Shown here: piece by piece, positions 18,170 through 27,110 of the stretch
Numbering within the stretch: position 1 is the stretch's first letter
Layout: each line of letters starts with the position of its first letter
NCBI RefSeq assembly: GCF_000682675.1
Contig: NZ_AWFA01000013.1
Coordinates: 1 to 61,969 of the forward strand
DNA from: Hyphomonas pacifica
GTDB taxonomy: Bacteria; Pseudomonadota; Alphaproteobacteria; Caulobacterales; Hyphomonadaceae
Reading direction: 5' to 3'
DNA length: 61,969 bases
Translations under genes and position numbers: made by a program
Notes under the pieces: model-generated
Told to the model about the DNA's origin: nothing
The model's database searches: none
The model's input: the letters and a program-made list of their open reading frames with translations, nothing else

Positions 18170-18784
18170 ATGCGATATATTTCTCTTTCAACCGTTGCGG
18201 CAGCAGCCTTGCTGCTGGCCGCATGCGCCACAGCGCCGGAAGCGACGGATACGGGCCCTCCGCCGGAAACCGTCATTGCTCAGGCGATTGCGGAGACGAA
18301 CCCCTATCAGGCCGAAGACTCCCTGACAGAATTGCTGGCCAGATCCAGCTTGACGAACGCTCAGCGCGCTGAAGCACTCTATCACCGTGGCAGCTTGCGC
18401 CGACAGGGCGCGGATGATCGCCGCGGTGCGGTGGAAGACTTTGAAGCCATGCTTGCACTTGCCCCGGAGCATCCGCTGGCGGCAAATGCCAAGGCAGAGC
18501 TGGAATACGCCCGCAAGGATGTTGCAGCGATAGAGGCTTCCATGAACCGCTTCCTGACATTGGCACAATGGTTTGATGGCACATGGGTGCTGGGCGACCA
18601 TGAACTGGCGGTCGAGCGCTACAAGAAGTCTGGCTTGGCCCCGACGCCGGAGCAGGTGAAGACGTTGCGCGAGGCGGGGTATATCTGTCAGACGGGCGCG
18701 AGCGAGTCTCCGCTTGAGAAATTTGCCGGTGAGCGGGACGATCTTGATGGTATGGATTGGTGTGCTGAAGAGCTGACCAGCTGA
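18170..18784 (+). CDS. TPR-like lipoprotein A
   Basis: A 204-residue lipoprotein starting MRYISLSTVAAAALLLAACA (lipobox LAAC). The mature part has helical TPR-like segments (AEALYHRGSLRRQGADDRRGAVEDFEAMLALAPEHPLA) and a C-terminal GYICQTG with a second Cys near the end (DWCAEE). The next gene encodes a protein with the same plan, including a repeat beginning LT.LL and the closing GY[IL]C, so the two look like a tandem duplication. An in-frame ATG four codons upstream (18158) is possible. Function unknown; it may be an envelope scaffold or assembly factor. Confidence 0.8.
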   Translation: MRYISLSTVAAAALLLAACATAPEATDTGPPPETVIAQAIAETNPYQAEDSLTELLARSSLTNAQRAEALYHRGSLRRQGADDRRGAVEDFEAMLALAPEHPLAANAKAELEYARKDVAAIEASMNRFLTLAQWFDGTWVLGDHELAVERYKKSGLAPTPEQVKTLREAGYICQTGASESPLEKFAGERDDLDGMDWCAEELTS

Positions 18785-18881
18785 AAAGTCACACAAAATC
18801 CACAATAAGGCCCTGTGCGCGCACAGCTTGTGTCTGTACGAACAGGGAAGATCACAGCCCAGTCCTGATGGAGACACCCTT

Positions 18882-19529
18882 ATGATTCGTTCCGGCCTTG
18901 TCTTTGCCGCTTCAGCCCTCGTGCTGGCGGCCTGTTCTACTGCGCCCTCCACGACGGACAGCGCGGCGACCCCTGCGGTGACCCAGCCCGTTGATGAGTT
19001 TGCCCTTGCGATGCAGACGGTGAACCAACTGGTCGATGCAGGAAATACCCAGACGGCGATTGACCGGCTGACCCAGCTTGCCGGTGATCCGGACCTTAGC
19101 CAGGAAGAGCTGGCTGAAACCCTGCTGCGCCGGGGCGAGCTTCGCTTCAGCGAACAGGGCTATGACTTGATGGGCGCGATCAGCGACTTCGAAGAGATCA
19201 TCAACGATCTGCCGCAGACCGAGGCTTATTCCGCAGCCGTTCCGATGCTGGATATTGCCCGCGGCAAGGCGACATCTCTGAACACGCTGCTGGTGCAGCC
19301 GGAAACCACCCGTCAGGAGAAGTTCAACATCCTCATGGAACTGGGCCAGCATCAGGAAGCGATCGACCTGATGATCCAGAGCAATTTGACACCGGACAAT
19401 GACACGCTCGTGGCCATGTACCAGATCGGCTATCTCTGTGAGGGCGATGAGCTGACCGGCCGCGAATATGACGCGATCGAGCCGGACGGCACCGAACGAA
19501 CCCTGCGATTCTGCGATTTCGGGAAATAA
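18882..19529 (+). CDS. TPR-like lipoprotein B (paralogue of preceding gene)
   Basis: A 215-residue lipoprotein: signal MIRSGLVFAASALVLAAC with lipobox LAAC, an acidic Thr/Ala spacer, then TPR-like helices (LAETLLRRGELRFSEQGYDLMGAISDFEEIIND). The C terminus has GYLCEGDE and LRFCDFG, a Cys pair spaced like that of the preceding protein. I chose the ATG at 18882 because the signal sequence begins there. A strong hairpin overlaps its stop codon and should end the transcript. Confidence 0.8.
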   Translation: MIRSGLVFAASALVLAACSTAPSTTDSAATPAVTQPVDEFALAMQTVNQLVDAGNTQTAIDRLTQLAGDPDLSQEELAETLLRRGELRFSEQGYDLMGAISDFEEIINDLPQTEAYSAAVPMLDIARGKATSLNTLLVQPETTRQEKFNILMELGQHQEAIDLMIQSNLTPDNDTLVAMYQIGYLCEGDELTGREYDAIEPDGTERTLRFCDFGK

Positions 19530-19547
19530 GGGCGCCGCGCCCTTATT
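19525..19547 (+). terminator. Terminator of the lipoprotein pair
   Basis: A perfect 9-base-pair stem, AATAAGGGC (19525-19533) with GCCCTTATT (19539-19547), five-base loop, overlapping the TAA stop. The 3' arm ends in TTATT followed by CTT. Confidence 0.75.
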
Positions 19548-19566
19548 CTTCCAGATTCTGCAAAAT

Positions 19567-19607
19567 ATGGCCCCTGAACTCCTCAGCCTGAGCGGTTCAG
19601 GGGCCAT
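19567..19607. terminator. Second, longer hairpin (13-bp stem), possibly bidirectional
   Basis: ATGGCCCCTGAAC (19567-19579) pairs perfectly with 19595-19607; the loop itself can form CTCA/TGAG. Runs of A precede it (caaaatat), so a minus-strand transcript would see a T-rich tail. It follows the first terminator by only 19 bases. Confidence 0.6.
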
Positions 19608-19721
19608 TGTGTCGCAGATATTGAGATTTAGCTGAAAATTCTCCGCTGATCACCGAGTTTTGTCTTCAATCCTCAGCCTTGGCGTGATTGTGTGTGTGAA
19701 ACATATAATCAGAGGAAACCC

Positions 19722-21470
19722 ATGCCCGCCGATACTCTGCCGAACTGGCCCGCCATGTCGATTGCCCAAGCCAATGAGATGCTGGCGGGGCCGGGCTCTC
19801 CGCTCGAGCTGGAAGATGCCGTCATCAATGGCGTCGAGATGAAGGTCTACAAGAACGCTCCGTCGACGATCCCGTCTGTCCTGGCGCTGGCTGAAGCCCA
19901 GTTCCCTGACCGGGACTATATCGTCTACGAGGATGAACGTGTCACCTTCAAGGCAATGGCAAAGGCCGTGCGCGCCCTGGCCGCCGTGATGCGCGATACC
20001 TATGGCGTCCAGAAGGGGGACCGGATCGCCGTTGTGATGCGCAACTATCCGCAATGGCCCGTCGCCTTCTATGCGGCGCTCAGCCTGGGGGCGATTGCTA
20101 CGCCGATGAACTCCTGGTGGACGGGCGAAGAGCTGGAATATGGCCTATCCTTCGCTGAGGTGAGGCTAGCTGTGGTCGATCCGCAGATCTTTGAGCGCGT
20201 GCGCGGACATTGGGACACTCTGCCGAACCTGGAGCATATGATCATCGCCCGGGATTTCGATGAAGAGCACAATGATCCCAGGATCAGCTCTCTGGAAGAC
20301 TATATCGGTGACGCCAATAGCTGGCAGGATTTGCCGGAAGGCAGCTGGCCGGAGATTGATCTTGGCCCGGAAGATAGTGCTACAATCATGTATACATCCG
20401 GTACGACAGGAAAACCGAAGGGGGCCCTTGCAACGCACCGCGCTGTTATATCGAATATGTTCAATTCCATGACATGTCAGGCTCGCATGTTCCTGCGCAA
20501 GGGAGAGGCCCCGCCACAGCCGGACCCGGCCGATCGGCGCGCCACCCTGCTGGCCATTCCTTTCTTCCATGCGACGGGCTCGTTCGCGATCTTGCTGCCG
20601 TCTGCCCTGCGCGGTGACAAGATCGTCTCCATGTACAAATGGGACGCGGACAAGGCGCTGCCGATCATCGAGAAGGAAAAGGTTTCCGCTGTGGGCGGCG
20701 TGCCGACCATTGCCTGGCAGATCCTGGAACATCCGGACCGGGACAAATACGATCTCTCCTCGATTCAGGCCATATCCTATGGTGGCGCGCCCTCTGCACC
20801 GGAACTGGTCTCCACAATCAAGAAACGCTTTCCGGAAGCTGCGCCCGGCAATGGCTGGGGCATGACGGAGACCTGCGCCACGGCAACGCTGAACATTGGC
20901 GAGGACTATGTGAACCGTCCTTCCAGTGCCGGCGCGCCGCCCAAGGCTGTTGTGCTGAAAATCTGTGATCCGGACGGCAATGAAGTGCCGAGCGGTGAAG
21001 TGGGCGAGCTGTGGTGCAAAGGCCCGATGAATTGCAAGAAGTACTGGAACCGTCCGGACGCGACGGCTGAGACCTTTCGCGATGGCTGGGTTGTGACCGG
21101 AGACCTTGCGCGCCTGGATGAAGAGGGATTCCTCTATCTGGTAGACCGCGCCAAGGACATGCTGATCCGGGGCGGCGAGAATGTCTACTGCATCGAGGTC
21201 GAGAACGCCCTTTATGAGCATCCGGCTATCATGGATGCTGCGGTCGTTGGCATTCCTCACAAGGTACTCGGTGAAGAAGTGGGTGCCGTCGTACAACTGA
21301 AGCCCGGTATGAGCGTTACAGAGGAAGAGCTACGTCACCATGCAGCGAAACATCTTGCTGCATTCAAGGTGCCGGTCGAAATTCACTTCATGGACGAGCC
21401 ACTGCCGCGCAATGCAAACGGCAAGATCCTGAAGCCCGTTCTGCGGGAGCAGTTCAAACCCAGAGGATAA
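19722..21470 (+). CDS. Acyl-CoA ligase (ANL superfamily)
   Basis: A 582-residue adenylate-forming enzyme that activates a carboxylic acid to its CoA thioester via an acyl-AMP. The P-loop YTSGTTGKPKGALATH, the A5 motif NGWGMTETCA, the hinge/A8 region GDLARLDEEGFLYLVDRAKDMLIRGGENVYCIEVE and the catalytic Lys of PRNANGKILKPVLR are all present. The ATG at 19722 is preceded by AGAGGAAACC. Six bases later comes an aldo-keto reductase and then a DUF938 methyltransferase, so this is an operon for an unknown acid, perhaps a xenobiotic or fatty acid. Chain-length specificity is not inferable. Confidence 0.92.
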   Translation: MPADTLPNWPAMSIAQANEMLAGPGSPLELEDAVINGVEMKVYKNAPSTIPSVLALAEAQFPDRDYIVYEDERVTFKAMAKAVRALAAVMRDTYGVQKGDRIAVVMRNYPQWPVAFYAALSLGAIATPMNSWWTGEELEYGLSFAEVRLAVVDPQIFERVRGHWDTLPNLEHMIIARDFDEEHNDPRISSLEDYIGDANSWQDLPEGSWPEIDLGPEDSATIMYTSGTTGKPKGALATHRAVISNMFNSMTCQARMFLRKGEAPPQPDPADRRATLLAIPFFHATGSFAILLPSALRGDKIVSMYKWDADKALPIIEKEKVSAVGGVPTIAWQILEHPDRDKYDLSSIQAISYGGAPSAPELVSTIKKRFPEAAPGNGWGMTETCATATLNIGEDYVNRPSSAGAPPKAVVLKICDPDGNEVPSGEVGELWCKGPMNCKKYWNRPDATAETFRDGWVVTGDLARLDEEGFLYLVDRAKDMLIRGGENVYCIEVENALYEHPAIMDAAVVGIPHKVLGEEVGAVVQLKPGMSVTEEELRHHAAKHLAAFKVPVEIHFMDEPLPRNANGKILKPVLREQFKPRG

Positions 21471-21476
21471 GTCCAC

Positions 21477-22487
21477 ATGGTATCCAAGCGACGCATCGGA
21501 GACAGCCATGTCTATCCGGTAGGTCTCGGCTGCATGAACATCACGCATGCCTATGGTCCGCCCCTGCCGGAAGATGAGGCTAAAGCCCTGCTCTTGCGGG
21601 CGGTGGACATGGGCTATGACTTTCTGGACACGGCCACGCTGTACGGCTTTGGCCGCAGTGAGGAGCTGATCGGCGAGGCCCTCAAAGATCGGCGCAATGA
21701 GTATTTCCTGGCCAGCAAGTGCGTGCTGGGCTTCAAGGATGGTCAGCGCACGCTGGACGCCCGGCCGGAGGTGATCAAGGCGGCCTGCGAGGCCAGCCTG
21801 AAACGTCTGCAAACGGACGTGATTGACCTCTACTACATGCACAGACCAGACCCGAATGTGCCAATCGAGGACTCGGTTGGCGCGTTGTCAGAGCTGGTTC
21901 AGGAAGGCAAGATCCGCATGATCGGCCTGTCTGAAATGGGAGATGCGCATCTGCGCAGGGCCCATGCGGTGCACCCGATTGCGGCGATGCAAAGCGAATA
22001 TTCCCTGTGGGTGCGCAATCCGGAAATAGCCATCAAGGCGGCGTGTGAGGAACTGGGCGTGGCACTGGTGGCGTTCTCTCCCGTCGGACGTGGCTTTCTG
22101 GCGGACCCGCCTGTGGATCCGGCGAAATTCCATGAGAGCGATCTGCGCGGCACGATCTTCCCGCGCTTTTTTCCGGAGAACTATCCCGGCAATCTGCCGC
22201 TGCTGGAAGAGGCCCGCGCCTGCGCAGGCGATATGGGATGCAGCGTGGCACAGCTCGCGCTCGCCTGGACGCTGGCCAAGGGCGGGAATGTCATCCCGAT
22301 CCCCGGCACGACCAGCCTTAAGCACCTCGAAGAGAACTGGAAAGCGGGCGGCATTCAGCTGTCGGACGAAATGGTAGCACGTCTGGATGCCCACTTCCTA
22401 CCTGAGAAGGCCGTCGGCCCCCGCTACAATCAGGTCGGCCAGTCTGTGGTTAGCACGGAAATGTACGCGTTCGAGACCTCGCAGTGA
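21477..22487 (+). CDS. Aldo/keto reductase
   Basis: A 336-residue NADPH-dependent oxidoreductase of the AKR TIM-barrel family. The catalytic tetrad is visible: Asp and Tyr in DFLDTATLYGFGRSEELIG, Lys in FLASKCVLG, and His in YYMHRPD; the cofactor end has GNVIPIPGTTSLKHLEEN. Its look (MHRPDPNVPIEDSVGALSELVQEGKIRMIGLSE) is that of the pyridoxal reductase/YakC-like AKR13 group. The stop overlaps the GTG start of the DUF938 gene, and AGAGGA precedes the ATG. Confidence 0.92.
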   Translation: MVSKRRIGDSHVYPVGLGCMNITHAYGPPLPEDEAKALLLRAVDMGYDFLDTATLYGFGRSEELIGEALKDRRNEYFLASKCVLGFKDGQRTLDARPEVIKAACEASLKRLQTDVIDLYYMHRPDPNVPIEDSVGALSELVQEGKIRMIGLSEMGDAHLRRAHAVHPIAAMQSEYSLWVRNPEIAIKAACEELGVALVAFSPVGRGFLADPPVDPAKFHESDLRGTIFPRFFPENYPGNLPLLEEARACAGDMGCSVAQLALAWTLAKGGNVIPIPGTTSLKHLEENWKAGGIQLSDEMVARLDAHFLPEKAVGPRYNQVGQSVVSTEMYAFETSQ

Positions 22488-23176
22488 GCGACGATTCCGA
22501 CAAGACCTTTCAAAAGACCAACGACGGCAAGCCGGTCGCTATGGAAGCGCGCGATCAAGCGGAGGATGGCCGGCGCTATTCGCCTTCGGTTGCGCGCAAT
22601 CGTGAACCGATCCTTGAGGTTTTCCGCGAGCATGTTGGCGAGACAGGGCAGGTTCTGGAGATTGCCTCCGGCACTGGCGAACACGGCGCCTTCCTGACGA
22701 AAGCTCTGCCGCAGCTGAACTGGACCTATTCGGACATTGATGCGGTAAGCCGTGAGAGTCAGGCTGCGTGGCGGCGGGCCGCTTTGCATGAGCGGCTGCA
22801 TGGTCCCTACACCGTCGATGCCTCGGCCCATTCATGGGGCCCGGTTGAGTATCCGGGCCATTGGGATGTGATCGTGTCGATGAACATGATCCACATTGCG
22901 CCTTTTGAGGTTGCGCTGGGGCTGATCGGCGGGGCGGGACGCCTGCTGAAACCCAAGGGTAAACTATTCCTCTACGGACCGTTCGCGCGTCATGGAGAGA
23001 TTGCGCCGTCCAATGCGGAATTCAGCGCCAATCTGAAATCGCGTGATCCGCGCTGGGGCGTGCGGGATCTGGATCAGCAGATCGTTCCGCTGGCGGAAGA
23101 AGTAGGGCTGAGACTGCAGCAGGTCATCGAAATGCCGGCCAACAATCTCAGCGTGGTGTTGCAGCGTCAGGCCTGA
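22484..23176 (+). CDS. DUF938 SAM-dependent methyltransferase-like protein
   Basis: A 230-residue protein of the DUF938 family with a class I methyltransferase fold: RRYSPSVARNREPILEVFREHVGETGQVLEIASGTGEHGAFLTKALPQLNW contains the SAM-binding glycine motif (EIASGTGEHG). Further family motifs are WDVIVSMNMIHIAPFE and KPKGKLFLYGPFARHGE. The GTG start overlaps the aldo-keto reductase stop by four bases (GTGA), and its end overlaps the convergent metG end by ten bases. Substrate unknown. Confidence 0.88.
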   Translation: MSDDSDKTFQKTNDGKPVAMEARDQAEDGRRYSPSVARNREPILEVFREHVGETGQVLEIASGTGEHGAFLTKALPQLNWTYSDIDAVSRESQAAWRRAALHERLHGPYTVDASAHSWGPVEYPGHWDVIVSMNMIHIAPFEVALGLIGGAGRLLKPKGKLFLYGPFARHGEIAPSNAEFSANLKSRDPRWGVRDLDQQIVPLAEEVGLRLQQVIEMPANNLSVVLQRQA

Positions 23177-24897
23177 TCGCCGCCGCCGAACTGTTCGGCC
23201 CATTCTTCGACCTGGGAATCCTCTATCTTCTGGAACAGGACGTCCGGCGGGCTGATCTCGTGGCCATGCGGCAGGGCGTCCAGCAGGGCCTCGATATCAC
23301 CGAACTGGAAGCTGCGCTTGTCTTCTGGAATGCCGAGGGCATCGAGAATCTTCTTGCCTGCGTCCGGGATGATCGGTTGCGCGATGATGCCGAACAGGGC
23401 CGCAAGGTTCAGGCCGGTGCGCACGCCAATCGCGGCGGCGTCGACATCGGTCTTGTACTTCACCCAGGGCTCGGCCTTGGTGAGGTATTCGTTTCCGGCG
23501 GCCCAGATGGCGCGCGTCTCTGCGGCGGCCTTGCGGAACTCCATGGCCTCATAATGCTCGATCAGGCGCGGCAGGCGCTCTTTCAGCTCCGCGACCATCC
23601 AGGCCTCAGCATCGCCCGACGTGCCGGCATCCGGAACCTTGCCGTCGAATTTTGACGCCGTGTATTTGGTGATCCGGTTCACGAAATTGCCGAGCACATT
23701 GGCAAGGTCTGAGTTCACTGCGCTCTGGAAGCCTTCCCAGGTGAAGGCCGCGTCAGAGCCTTCCGGCGCATTCGCGATCAGATACCAGCGCCAGTAATCC
23801 GCCGGCAGCAGCGACAGAGCCTGGTCCATGAAGACGCCGCGCTTGTTGGAAGTGGAGAACTTGCCGCCATACCAGGTGACCCAGTTGAAGGCCTTCAGCT
23901 TGTCGACTGTTTTCCATGGCTCGCCAGAGCCGAGCAGGGTGACGGGGAAGCTGACCGTGTGGAAGGCGACATTGTCCTTGCCCATGAACTGGACGTATTC
24001 GGTCTCGTCCGCGCCCTTGTCGGTGCGCCAAAGCGCTTCCCAGTCGCCGCCCGTTGCCTCGGCCCATTCCTGCGTCGCAGAGATGTAGCCGATCGGCGCG
24101 TCGAACCAGACATAGAAGACTTTCTCTTCAAAGCCGGGGCGGGGATTACCGTCTGCATCCGTCACGTCGATGCCCCAGCTGAGGTCGCGCGTGATGGAGC
24201 GGGCGATCAGGCCCTCATCCAGCCATTTATTGGCGATGGAGACCGCCAGGTTCGGCCAGTTCTTACCCTTGCTGTTGACCCATTCGCGGATGCGGTCCTG
24301 CATCTGGGTTTGCAGCAGGTAGAGATGGTTGGTCTCGCGGATCTCGATATTCTTGCTGCCGGAAACAGAAGAGTACGGGTCGATCAGATCGACCGGGTCC
24401 AGCAGGCGTCCGCAATTGTCGCACTGGTCGCCGCGCGCCTTTTCAAAGCCGCAGGTTGGGCAGGTGCCCTCGACATACCGGTCCGGCAGGAAGCGGCCAT
24501 CATCAATGGAGTAGACCTGTTTGGAGGTACGCTCCTCGATCAGGCCATTGGCTTCCAGGGCCTGCGCGAAATGCTGCGTGGCTTTGCGGTTGGCCGGGCG
24601 GGATGTGCGCCCGAACCAGTCGAAGGACAGGTTAAAGCCCTCTCCGGCCTTACGCTGGATTTCATACTGCTCATCACAATATTCCTGGACGCTGATGCCG
24701 GCAGCCTGCGCGGCGAGTTCGGCGGGTGTGCCATGCTCGTCCGTGGCGCAGATATAGGTCACCTCATGGCCCATAAGGCGCATCATACGGGAGTAGACAT
24801 CCGCAGGCAGCATGGAGCCTGCGAGATTGCCGAGATGCTTGACGCCGTTGATGTAGGGCAGGGCAGAGGTGACGAGAATGCGCCGGGCTTTTGTCAT
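23167..24897 (-). CDS. metG: Methionyl-tRNA synthetase
   Basis: A 576-residue class I synthetase that charges tRNA-Met. The HIGH region appears as ALPYINGVKHLGNLAGS, a zinc module with four Cys is at GTCPTCGFEKARGDQCDNCG, and the KMSKS counterpart is GGKFSTSNKRGVF, typical of the MetG1 subfamily. The C-terminal EMAP/Trbp111 dimerisation domain is absent, as in many MetG1 enzymes. I chose the ATG at 24897 (MTKARRILVTSALPY); the longer reading to 24942 begins at a weaker codon without a ribosome binding site. Confidence 0.95.
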   Translation of the reverse strand: MTKARRILVTSALPYINGVKHLGNLAGSMLPADVYSRMMRLMGHEVTYICATDEHGTPAELAAQAAGISVQEYCDEQYEIQRKAGEGFNLSFDWFGRTSRPANRKATQHFAQALEANGLIEERTSKQVYSIDDGRFLPDRYVEGTCPTCGFEKARGDQCDNCGRLLDPVDLIDPYSSVSGSKNIEIRETNHLYLLQTQMQDRIREWVNSKGKNWPNLAVSIANKWLDEGLIARSITRDLSWGIDVTDADGNPRPGFEEKVFYVWFDAPIGYISATQEWAEATGGDWEALWRTDKGADETEYVQFMGKDNVAFHTVSFPVTLLGSGEPWKTVDKLKAFNWVTWYGGKFSTSNKRGVFMDQALSLLPADYWRWYLIANAPEGSDAAFTWEGFQSAVNSDLANVLGNFVNRITKYTASKFDGKVPDAGTSGDAEAWMVAELKERLPRLIEHYEAMEFRKAAAETRAIWAAGNEYLTKAEPWVKYKTDVDAAAIGVRTGLNLAALFGIIAQPIIPDAGKKILDALGIPEDKRSFQFGDIEALLDALPHGHEISPPDVLFQKIEDSQVEEWAEQFGGGDQA

Positions 24898-25028
24898 GGA
24901 GATGAGGTCTTTCCAAATAGCTTTAACGGCAGGGTAAATCACACATCCCTGCTATTGTGCACCTTTTAGCGGCGCGCGCCGGAAAAGAAAGAATTGTGGC
25001 ACGGGAAATAACATGCGGACATAAAGAA

Positions 25029-25060
25029 GCCCCCGAACGGGCTGCAGGCCATTCGGGGGC
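25029..25060 (-). terminator. Terminator of the OmpA-like gene
   Basis: A perfect 9-base-pair stem GCCCCCGAA (25029-25037) with TTCGGGGGC (25052-25060), 14-base loop. On the minus strand the 3' arm is followed by TTCTTTAT, so it should end the transcript of the gene at 25121-25597. Confidence 0.8.
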
Positions 25061-25120
25061 ATAGGGTGGTTTCGGGACGCGGTGACAACCCGAAACCGCT
25101 GGGAGGAAACTGGGAAAGCG

Positions 25121-25597
25121 TTACAGGCCGTAGCCGGTTTTAGCCTTGACCGTCAGGTCCACACGGCGCGCCATCGGCATGGCCATTGTGTCAGACAGGC
25201 GTGTTTCGGAGACCGGCACGAAATCTGTGCGGATGTCCTGCGGGCGGATGCCGCGTGCGGTGAGGGCGTCCAGAACCACGGCGGCGCGGTCCTCAGACAG
25301 GCGGGCCGTTGGGCCGGTACTATCGGCATCTGCGGAAACGATGGTCGCCTGGATATCAGAAATGGTGCAGCCCGCCAGCTGGTCGCCCGCAGTATTCAAC
25401 GCGCGCATGGAATAGGAAGACAGCGAAGCATCCTTATTGGAGAAGTAGACGGTGATCTGCATGTCCTCACAATTCTTTTCATAAGGGACTTTCACCGGTT
25501 CCATCGGCGGCGCCTTGGGGGCGTCCGACATTGCGGGAAAGGCCAGTGCAATCGCGCCGATGCTCAGACCGGCTATAAACTGTGCGCGTTTCATCAT
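25121..25597 (-). CDS. Periplasmic OmpA-like domain protein
   Basis: A 158-residue exported protein. The signal peptide is MMKRAQFIAGLSIGAIALAFPAMSDA with cleavage expected after the Ala-rich region. The rest resembles a diverged OmpA C-terminal domain: ITVYFSNKDASLSSYSMRALNTAG for the first strand-helix, and RAAVVLDALTARGIRPQDIRTDFVPVSETR followed by MARRVDLTVKAKTGYG, as in NRRVEI of OmpA proteins. The usual peptidoglycan-contacting Asp/Arg are not obvious. AAGGAAGA precedes the start; ATG at 25597 or 25594. It has its own terminator downstream. Confidence 0.72.
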   Translation of the reverse strand: MMKRAQFIAGLSIGAIALAFPAMSDAPKAPPMEPVKVPYEKNCEDMQITVYFSNKDASLSSYSMRALNTAGDQLAGCTISDIQATIVSADADSTGPTARLSEDRAAVVLDALTARGIRPQDIRTDFVPVSETRLSDTMAMPMARRVDLTVKAKTGYGL

Positions 25598-25897
25598 CTT
25601 CTTCCTTCAGGCTCTATGTGCCTCTTGGGACACCCATCATCGCCACCTTGTTTGTGGTCTTGAGGGTGTAGGTACGCGCGCTTTGGGGCGGAAATGTGCG
25701 GGGGATGAGGCGAATGGGGCAGTCATGGGGAAATAGAAAGGAATCTGCGTGCACGGGGCTGAGACCTGTTTCGCTGGGGTGAAAGCTGCGTTTTCTGCGG
25801 GATGACCTGCCGGAACAGGCAATTACGGGTCATTTCGACTGGAATGTGCGCTTGCGCGCCGCGCCCGATCACAGTAGTGACACGGTTTCCAGCAATG
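25598..25897. other. 300-base intergenic region before tRNA-Thr
   Basis: Between the minus-strand OmpA-like gene and tRNA-Thr. It should contain promoters for both. I see no coding region, repeat or strong hairpin. Confidence 0.5.
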
Positions 25898-25973
25898 GCC
25901 GGCTTAGCTCAGCTGGTAGAGCATCTGATTTGTAATCAGAGGGTCGGGGGTTCGAGTCCCTCAGCCGGCACCA
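25898..25973 (+). tRNA. tRNA-Thr (anticodon TGT)
   Basis: A 76-nucleotide cloverleaf: acceptor GCCGGCT pairs with AGCCGGC, D stem GCTC/GAGC, anticodon stem TCTGA/TCAGA with loop TTTGTAA giving anticodon TGT, T loop TTCGAGT, discriminator A, and an encoded CCA (25971-25973). Decodes ACA and wobble partners. No duplicate of its 3' end was seen nearby. Confidence 0.97.
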
Positions 25974-26017
25974 TCTTACCCGTACAGCAGTGCGGCGGCT
26001 GTAGCGCAGGATCCGAA

Positions 26018-27010
26018 ATGGCAAAAGATCGTATAGATTGGGACAAGCTGCGCGTCTTTGTCGTCGTTGCCGAGCTGGGGAGCATGACGGCTGCTGCTGC
26101 CCGCCTGAAGGAGTCCACCCCCACTGTCAGCCGCAAGATTGACGAGTTGGAGAAGAGCCTGGACAGCCAGCTGTTCCAGCGGTCAACGCGGGGTATGGAG
26201 CTGACCGAAGCAGGCAAGACCACGCTGCGCTACGCCCGCCAGATGGAAGAAGCGGCCAGCCATGTGCTCAGCAAGGCGTCGGGTCATCAGGACAAGATAC
26301 AGGGCCGCGTCACAATTGGCAGCGGAGATGGCATTGGCCCGCTCTGGATCGGTCGGCAACTGCGCGAATTCAGAGACAAGCATCCGCGCATACAGGTGCG
26401 CATGCGCGTGCAGGATCACAATCTGGATCTTTTGAATGATGAGGCGGATGTCGTGATCCGCTTCACGGAACCGCGGGAGCCGGAAATTATCTCGCATAAG
26501 CTTGGTACGGCGCACTACATGGCTTTTGCTGCGCAATCATATCTGGATATGCAGGAAAGCCTGCCGTCGAGCATCTTTGAGTATCACCATCATCGCTGTA
26601 TCCTGCATGAGGCCTATGCCCATCAGATTGAGCGGTGGGCCCCTAAGGCAGTTGAGCTGACCAAGATGATCGACTTTGCGGTCATCACCAATTCCGCCAC
26701 GGCAATGATTGAGCTGTGCCGTCAGGGCGGCGGGATCGCCATGCTGCCGAGCTATATTGCCGAGATCTATCCGGACCTCGTTCCGCTGGATATTTCCGAA
26801 GTGGCACCGATCCAGTTCTGGATTTCCTACACCGAGGATGCACGTAGAAATCCTGCGGCTGTGGCGGCGATTGAATGGATTCGGGGGCTGTTTGACTACA
26901 GGGTAACACCGTGGTTCCGCGATGGCTTCATTCACCCCAAGGAAGTGATGCCATCTCGTGAGGGGCAGCAAGTCGGAGATCTCCAAGAGGATATCTCTAG
27001 GATAGCCTAG
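26018..27010 (+). CDS. LysR-family transcriptional regulator
   Basis: A 330-residue regulator. The N-terminal winged helix-turn-helix is clear (WDKLRVFVVVAELGSMTAAAARLKESTPTVSRKIDELEKSL, then RSTRGMELTEAG), followed by a type 2 periplasmic-binding effector domain (GRVTIGSGDGIGPLWIGRQLREF, DVVIRFTEPREPEI, GGIAMLPSYIAEIYPDLVPL). It starts 45 bases after tRNA-Thr, so the ATG at 26018 is the first sensible start. The target is unknown: the usual divergent neighbour is replaced by the tRNA, and the downstream GNAT gene is broken. Confidence 0.9.
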   Translation: MAKDRIDWDKLRVFVVVAELGSMTAAAARLKESTPTVSRKIDELEKSLDSQLFQRSTRGMELTEAGKTTLRYARQMEEAASHVLSKASGHQDKIQGRVTIGSGDGIGPLWIGRQLREFRDKHPRIQVRMRVQDHNLDLLNDEADVVIRFTEPREPEIISHKLGTAHYMAFAAQSYLDMQESLPSSIFEYHHHRCILHEAYAHQIERWAPKAVELTKMIDFAVITNSATAMIELCRQGGGIAMLPSYIAEIYPDLVPLDISEVAPIQFWISYTEDARRNPAAVAAIEWIRGLFDYRVTPWFRDGFIHPKEVMPSREGQQVGDLQEDISRIA

Positions 27011-27110
27011 GGAACAGATCAGAGATCGGCGATCTCGCAAGCCTGTGTATGGTCAGCTTCCTCTCTCCAATGACCTTTCAAGCCGCTTCGATTGGTTGTG
27101 GGGGCAAGTG

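Noticed and set aside
20166-21296. 376-residue antisense reading opposite the acyl-CoA ligase
   Set aside because: Shadow of a clear adenylate-forming enzyme in another frame.
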